From the NCBI GenBank assembly GCA_050943615.1, contig JBMNPN010000033.1, forward strand, positions 1-25,232: a stretch of DNA of 25,232 nt, written 5' to 3'. A program made the translations under genes and the position numbers. Below are positions 21,633 through 25,232 of the stretch, piece after piece. Below the pieces are notes generated by a model that saw nothing but the letters and a program-made list of their open reading frames with translations, had not been told where the DNA came from and did no database searches. Each line of letters starts with the position of its first letter. Within the stretch, counting starts at the first letter, position 1. This stretch comes from CACZQA01 sp050943615 (GTDB lineage Bacteria; Actinomycetota; Coriobacteriia; Coriobacteriales; QAMH01).

Positions 21633-22670
21633 ATGGAAACGACGAATCTCATCATCGGCGCAGGGCTCGCCGGCTCGACATGCGCCCACCAGCTCGCACG
21701 AGCCGGACAGCGCGTCCTCATGGTCGACGCATGCGACCTTTCAAGAAAAGAGAAACTGTGCGCAGGGCTTCTGACGCCCCGTGCACAGCGCGAGCTGGCA
21801 TGTATATACGGCATGCCCGCCCAGACAGTCATCTCGGAGCGCTTCACGAGCATGCACACGCTTGCGGGAAGGCACGACGTTGCGATCGAGCCCGTCACCA
21901 TGGCCTGCACGGACAGAAAAGCGCTCGATGCCTTCTGCCTGAACGCCGCCCTGACAGCCGGTGCCCAGGCAAGAGACAGGTTCAAGATCCGCGACATCGA
22001 CACGCGCAACAAGACAGTCACCGGTACCTTGCAAGGAGAGGGGCTCGCCGAGATACCCTACGAGCATCTGATCGTTGCCGATGGCGCCCTGTCTCCCACG
22101 AGAAAGCTCCTCACCGGTGCTTCTCCCGATGCGGTGCTCGCGCTCGAGACGCCCGTCGAGAAGAACGCAACACCGCTCACCTTTGCCTACCTGGATGGTT
22201 TCTTCGGATACTTCTGGTATGCGCCCTGCGCAGACCACGCGAAGATCGGTTGCGGGTCGTATGGGGGAGACGAGCTCAGAGAGCCACTCGAGCGCTTTGC
22301 GCGCGCATGTGGCGTCGAATTGGGCAAGGTGCGTGGCGCGTACATTCCCACGGGCAAGGACGTGCTCCTCAGGACAGACGCCGCGTACTTTCTCGGCGAT
22401 GCGGCGAGTCTCGTCTGCCCGCCTTCCGGGGAGGGCATCTACTTCGCGCTCCACTCCGGGCGCATGTGCGCCAAGGCGATACTCGCACATGCAAGCTACG
22501 AGGCGCTGATGCGCCCGTGCGCCCTGCAGGTGAAACGCCAGTTCAAGACACGCAGGGTCTTCTTCAACGCGACGTTCATAGACAAGAGCCTCGAGGCTGC
22601 TGGGCACACGCCCTATGGCAAGCAGCGTGCCATACAGTTCGCCCTGAAGAACTTCGCGAGCTTTTCGTGA
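21633..22670 (+). CDS. FAD-dependent oxidoreductase, geranylgeranyl-reductase-like
   Basis: The 345-residue flavoprotein has an N-terminal Rossmann motif IIGAGLAGSTCAHQLA (G9, G11, G14), the GGR-family pattern KLCAGLLTPRA (relatives have K-x-CGG-x-L), and a C-terminal FAD motif FLGDAASLVCPPSGEGI (GD at 255-256). Geranylgeranyl reductases saturate isoprenoid double bonds in archaeal lipids, chlorophyll tails or bacterial quinones; the wider family includes many enzymes of unknown substrate, so the exact reaction is open. No isoprenoid or quinone gene lies nearby. The start at 21633 begins right at the Rossmann strand and needs no upstream extension, but lacks a ribosome-binding site (see the TATAAT entry). 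Probably monocistronic: the following NSS gene has its own promoter-like sequence. Confidence 0.82.
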   Translation: METTNLIIGAGLAGSTCAHQLARAGQRVLMVDACDLSRKEKLCAGLLTPRAQRELACIYGMPAQTVISERFTSMHTLAGRHDVAIEPVTMACTDRKALDAFCLNAALTAGAQARDRFKIRDIDTRNKTVTGTLQGEGLAEIPYEHLIVADGALSPTRKLLTGASPDAVLALETPVEKNATPLTFAYLDGFFGYFWYAPCADHAKIGCGSYGGDELREPLERFARACGVELGKVRGAYIPTGKDVLLRTDAAYFLGDAASLVCPPSGEGIYFALHSGRMCAKAILAHASYEALMRPCALQVKRQFKTRRVFFNATFIDKSLEAAGHTPYGKQRAIQFALKNFASFS

Positions 22671-22730
22671 GCCCATCTGCAGCTGGTGCCTGGCATCTTT
22701 TCTGCTGTTCGCTTGTTGATAGGTTCCCAT

Positions 22731-22759
22731 AGGACAAACGCGCGGCAAACGGGTAGTAT
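22731..22759 (+). promoter_or_regulatory. Candidate promoter of the NSS symporter gene
   Basis: AGGACA (22731-22736) and TAGTAT (22754-22759) are 17 bases apart, giving an expected start near 22766 and a leader of about 45 bases. It lies in the 140-base gap after the flavoprotein gene. No terminator was found in the gap. Confidence 0.4.
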
Positions 22760-22810
22760 CTTTCGCCGTGACAAACAACACCGGGACGCATGACCAAAGG
22801 GGAGTTGCAC

Positions 22811-24223
22811 ATGCCAGAAGAGAATCGAGAGCATTTCGCCTCGCGCATCGGGTTCATTCTCGTTGCCGCCGGCTGTGCGATCGGCATCGGGAACGTCTGG
22901 CGCTTCCCCTACATCACCGGCGAGTACGGCGGGGCCGCCTTCGTCCTGCTCTACCTCATCTTCCTCGTCATCTTGGGACTGCCCGTACTCGTCATGGAGT
23001 TCTCCGTCGGCCGCGCCAGCCAGAAAAGCGCAGCCCAGGCCTTCGATATCCTGATACCCAGCCGAAGGTACCACTGGTTTGGCTGGTGGGGGTACATCGG
23101 CTGCATGATCTTGATGATGTTCTACACCGTGGTCGCGGGATGGATGCTCGCCTATATTCCCAAGCTCGCCTCCGGGCAGTTCACGGGCGCGAGCGTCGAG
23201 ACGACATCGCAAGTCTTTGCCTCCCTTTGCGCAAACCCCGCAGAGCTCATCTTCTGGATGGTTGTCGCCATCGTCATCGGCTTTGCCATCTGCGCCGTGG
23301 GGCTTCAAAAGGGAGTCGAGCGCGTGACCAAGGTCATGATGGCCGCGCTCTTCGTCATCATGCTCTTGCTGTGCGTGCGCGCGGTGACGCTTCCCGGGGC
23401 AGGCGAGGGCGTCGCCTTCTACCTGCTCCCCGACTTCTCCCATCTCTTTGCCGGAGACACGGCATCCGAACAGTGGGGGACCTTCGGCGAAGCGGTCTAT
23501 GCCGCCATGGGACAGGCGTTCTTCTCGCTGTCGCTCGGCATCTCCGCAATGGAGGTGCTCGGCTCGCGCGTGGGAAGCGAGCGCAGCCTGACGGGGGAGT
23601 CGGTGAACATCGCCGTGCTCAACACCATCGTCGCCATCCTCGCGGGCCTCATCATCTTTCCCGCGTGCCTTGCCTACGGCGTGAGCCCCGATTCCGGACC
23701 TTCGCTCGTCTTCGTCACCCTGCCGATGGTCTTCGGCCAGATGCCGCTCGGAAATGTCTGGGGCGCGCTCTTCTTCGTCCTCATGAGCTTTGCCTCGCTT
23801 TCCACGGTAATCGCCGTCTTCGAGAACCTCGTCGGCTGGTCGATGGACAAATGGGACATGCAGAGGGGACGTGCCGTCATGCTCAACGCCGTGCTCGTCT
23901 TCGTGCTGAGCCTGCCGTGCGCGCTCGGCTTCAACGTCTGGAGCGGCGTGGGGATTCCCGGCATCGGCGATATCCAGTCCATCGAAGACTTCATCGTGAG
24001 CAACAACATGCTGCCGATCGGCTCGCTCGTATTCGTCATCATCTGCACGAGAAAGCATGCTTGGGGCTGGGATAACTTCGTCAAGGAGGCCGACAAGGGC
24101 GAGGGGCTGGCGTTTCCCAAGCGCTTCCGCCTGTGGTACAGCTACGGCATACCGGCGCTCATCATCGTCATCTTCGTGATGGGCTATGTACCGAAAATCG
24201 CAGGTTGGATGGGACTCGGCTGA
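22811..24223 (+). CDS. Neurotransmitter:sodium symporter (NSS/SNF) family transporter
   Basis: The 470-residue membrane protein has 11-12 hydrophobic helices and the LeuT-type signature at helix 1, GCAIGIGNVWRFPY (21-34), whose unwound part forms the sodium and substrate sites. GGAAFVLLYLIFL, LPVLVMEF and AVYAAMGQAFFSLSLG follow as in bacterial NSS proteins. Bacterial members usually import amino acids (leucine, tryptophan, tyrosine, methionine) with Na+; the substrate cannot be told here. I chose the ATG at 22811 because GGGGAG lies 6 bases upstream; an in-frame ATG at 22790 would add 7 residues with no ribosome site. It ends 34 bases from a convergent sodium symporter. Confidence 0.93.
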   Translation: MPEENREHFASRIGFILVAAGCAIGIGNVWRFPYITGEYGGAAFVLLYLIFLVILGLPVLVMEFSVGRASQKSAAQAFDILIPSRRYHWFGWWGYIGCMILMMFYTVVAGWMLAYIPKLASGQFTGASVETTSQVFASLCANPAELIFWMVVAIVIGFAICAVGLQKGVERVTKVMMAALFVIMLLLCVRAVTLPGAGEGVAFYLLPDFSHLFAGDTASEQWGTFGEAVYAAMGQAFFSLSLGISAMEVLGSRVGSERSLTGESVNIAVLNTIVAILAGLIIFPACLAYGVSPDSGPSLVFVTLPMVFGQMPLGNVWGALFFVLMSFASLSTVIAVFENLVGWSMDKWDMQRGRAVMLNAVLVFVLSLPCALGFNVWSGVGIPGIGDIQSIEDFIVSNNMLPIGSLVFVIICTRKHAWGWDNFVKEADKGEGLAFPKRFRLWYSYGIPALIIVIFVMGYVPKIAGWMGLG

Positions 24224-24257
24224 GCGCCTTTTGCAAAGCGTGTGGAAAACGGTCCCG

Positions 24258-25232
24258 TCACTTGCTCTCGACGACCGGGATTTCCTCGTCGAAGCTCTCA
24301 TCGAGATGGTCTTCGTAGATGTAGTACCTTGTCGCCTGTGCGATCTCTCCTGACAAGAGCAGCACCAGTATGATGTTGGGAATGGCCATGAGCGCGTTTC
24401 CGATGTCCGAGATGGTCCAGACGAAGTCCCCGACGCCGATTGCGCCGAAGAATCCGACGACCACGTAGACGATCTGATAGGGGAGGATGGCGCGCTTTCC
24501 GAAGAGGTAGGTGACGCAGCGGTTGCCATAGTAGCTCCACCCGAGAATCGTGGAATACGCAAAGCTCACCATGCCGATGACGAGAATCGGGGTTCCGACG
24601 AAAGGTATGGTCGCAAAGGCCGCATTGGCGAGGTCGGCGCCCTGCTGGAGCGTCTGCGAGTTGACGATCTCGGGGTGGGCGAGCATCGTCGACACCAGCA
24701 CGACGCCGGTCATGAGGCAGATGACGACAGTCGACCAGAACGTTCCCGTCGAGGCGATGAGCGCCTGGCGTGCGGGGTTCTTCGTCGATGCCGCAGCAGC
24801 CACGATAGGGGCGGTACCAAGGCCCGACTCGTTTGAGAACAGGCCGCGTGCGCAGCCGAACTGGAGCGCGCAGATGATGCCGCTTCCGAGCGCGCCGCCA
24901 AAGACCGCCTTACCGGTGAACGCGCAGTCGAGGATCATCCAGAGCGCCTCGCCGAGGTAGCCCACGTTGATGACGAGGATGACGATGCAGCCGCCAGCGT
25001 AGAGGACTGCCATGATGGGGACGAGCTTCTCGCAGACATTCGAGATGCTCTTCACCCCGCCGAAGATCACGAGCGCAACGAAGAAGCAGATGATGAGGGC
25101 GAGCACCCACTTGGGAATGAAGGGGAAGTTGCCGCAGATGATGCCCGTCATGGCGGAGGACTGTACCGCAGAGCCCGTCCCGAGCGTCGCGATGACGGCG
25201 AACAGGGCAAAGAGCACCGCACCGAGCTTTGC
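24258..25232 (-). CDS. Sodium:alanine/glycine symporter, AGCS family (partial, runs off the right edge)
   Basis: 324 residues of the C-terminal two thirds are present; the frame is open to the last base, so the N-terminus lies outside. LFALFAVIATLGTGSAVQSSAM, FGGVKSISNVCEKLVPIMAVLY, SGIICALQFGCARGLFSNESGLG (conserved near-GLFSNEAG motif) and YSTILGWSYYGNRC are typical AGCS sequences. These carriers import alanine or glycine with Na+. Several strongly hydrophobic helices and a short acidic cytoplasmic C-terminus (about 25 residues ending ESK) are visible. A GTG at 25217 falls inside a conserved helix and is not the real start. It is convergent with the NSS gene with a 34-base gap that holds no strong terminator. 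Confidence 0.92.
   Translation of the reverse strand, partial: AKLGAVLFALFAVIATLGTGSAVQSSAMTGIICGNFPFIPKWVLALIICFFVALVIFGGVKSISNVCEKLVPIMAVLYAGGCIVILVINVGYLGEALWMILDCAFTGKAVFGGALGSGIICALQFGCARGLFSNESGLGTAPIVAAAASTKNPARQALIASTGTFWSTVVICLMTGVVLVSTMLAHPEIVNSQTLQQGADLANAAFATIPFVGTPILVIGMVSFAYSTILGWSYYGNRCVTYLFGKRAILPYQIVYVVVGFFGAIGVGDFVWTISDIGNALMAIPNIILVLLLSGEIAQATRYYIYEDHLDESFDEEIPVVESK

Noticed and set aside
22613..24562. 649-codon minus-strand frame spanning the NSS gene and both flanks
   Set aside because: Shadow of the NSS gene; Asp/His/Glu-rich antisense product without domain signals.

Overview
This window is GC-rich bacterial chromosome (roughly 60-65% GC by eye) with dense, short-spaced genes, strong G/C third-position bias and several GTG/TTG starts. 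The gene set and style (FeoA-FeoB fusion, Mn-type DHH pyrophosphatase, PcrA, GatCAB, sodium-coupled amino-acid carriers) suggest a gut-type Actinomycetota of class Coriobacteriia (Collinsella/Olsenella-like). That placement is inference; no rRNA or tRNA gene is present to confirm it. No CRISPR array, insertion sequence, integrase or phage gene was seen.

Layout. (1) 1-1049, minus: 5' part of a fused FeoA-FeoB ferrous iron transporter with a histidine-rich linker, running off the left edge. (2) 1050-1338: a divergent metal-control region with two identical-arm CsoR-type palindromes and a different palindrome at the feoAB promoter. (3) 1339-4273, plus: csoR-copA copper operon; the ATPase ends in a second HMA domain that has its own Shine-Dalgarno and start codon and so looks like a nested copZ chaperone gene. 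(4) 4411-6540, minus: CPA1-type Na+/H+ antiporter with a long cytoplasmic tail. (5) 6803-7793, plus: a PAP2-superfamily membrane protein with altered catalytic motifs, then a small AroQ-type chorismate mutase. (6) 7852-12244, plus: pcrA helicase, ppaC pyrophosphatase with a clear terminator, and a small MscS-type channel. (7) 12452-21240, plus: a tight run argS-lysA-hom-gatC-gatA-gatB-radical SAM enzyme, the last five with spacings from -4 to +8, linking aminoacyl-tRNA formation (Arg; Gln/Asn by transamidation) to lysine and threonine/methionine synthesis. (8) 21241-21632: a 392-base gene-free stretch, less GC-rich than its surroundings, with a good promoter, adjacent perfect helices, a 10-bp loop-to-downstream complementarity (a pseudoknot) and a 13-bp terminal hairpin; this is the best candidate for an undescribed structured RNA. 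(9) 21633-22670, plus: a geranylgeranyl-reductase-like flavoprotein whose mRNA may be leaderless. (10) 22811-24223, plus: an NSS (SNF) sodium symporter, convergent with (11) 24258-25232, minus: a partial sodium:alanine/glycine (AGCS) symporter running off the right edge.

Functionally the left third is metal homeostasis and ion balance, the middle is replication/repair and core amino-acid and translation functions, and the right end is amino-acid uptake by Na+ symport, which could draw on the sodium gradient maintained in part by the antiporter. The strongest points for follow-up are the nested copZ inside copA, the putative pseudoknotted RNA at about 21315-21603, the His-rich FeoA-FeoB fusion, and the PAP2 protein lacking canonical catalytic residues.
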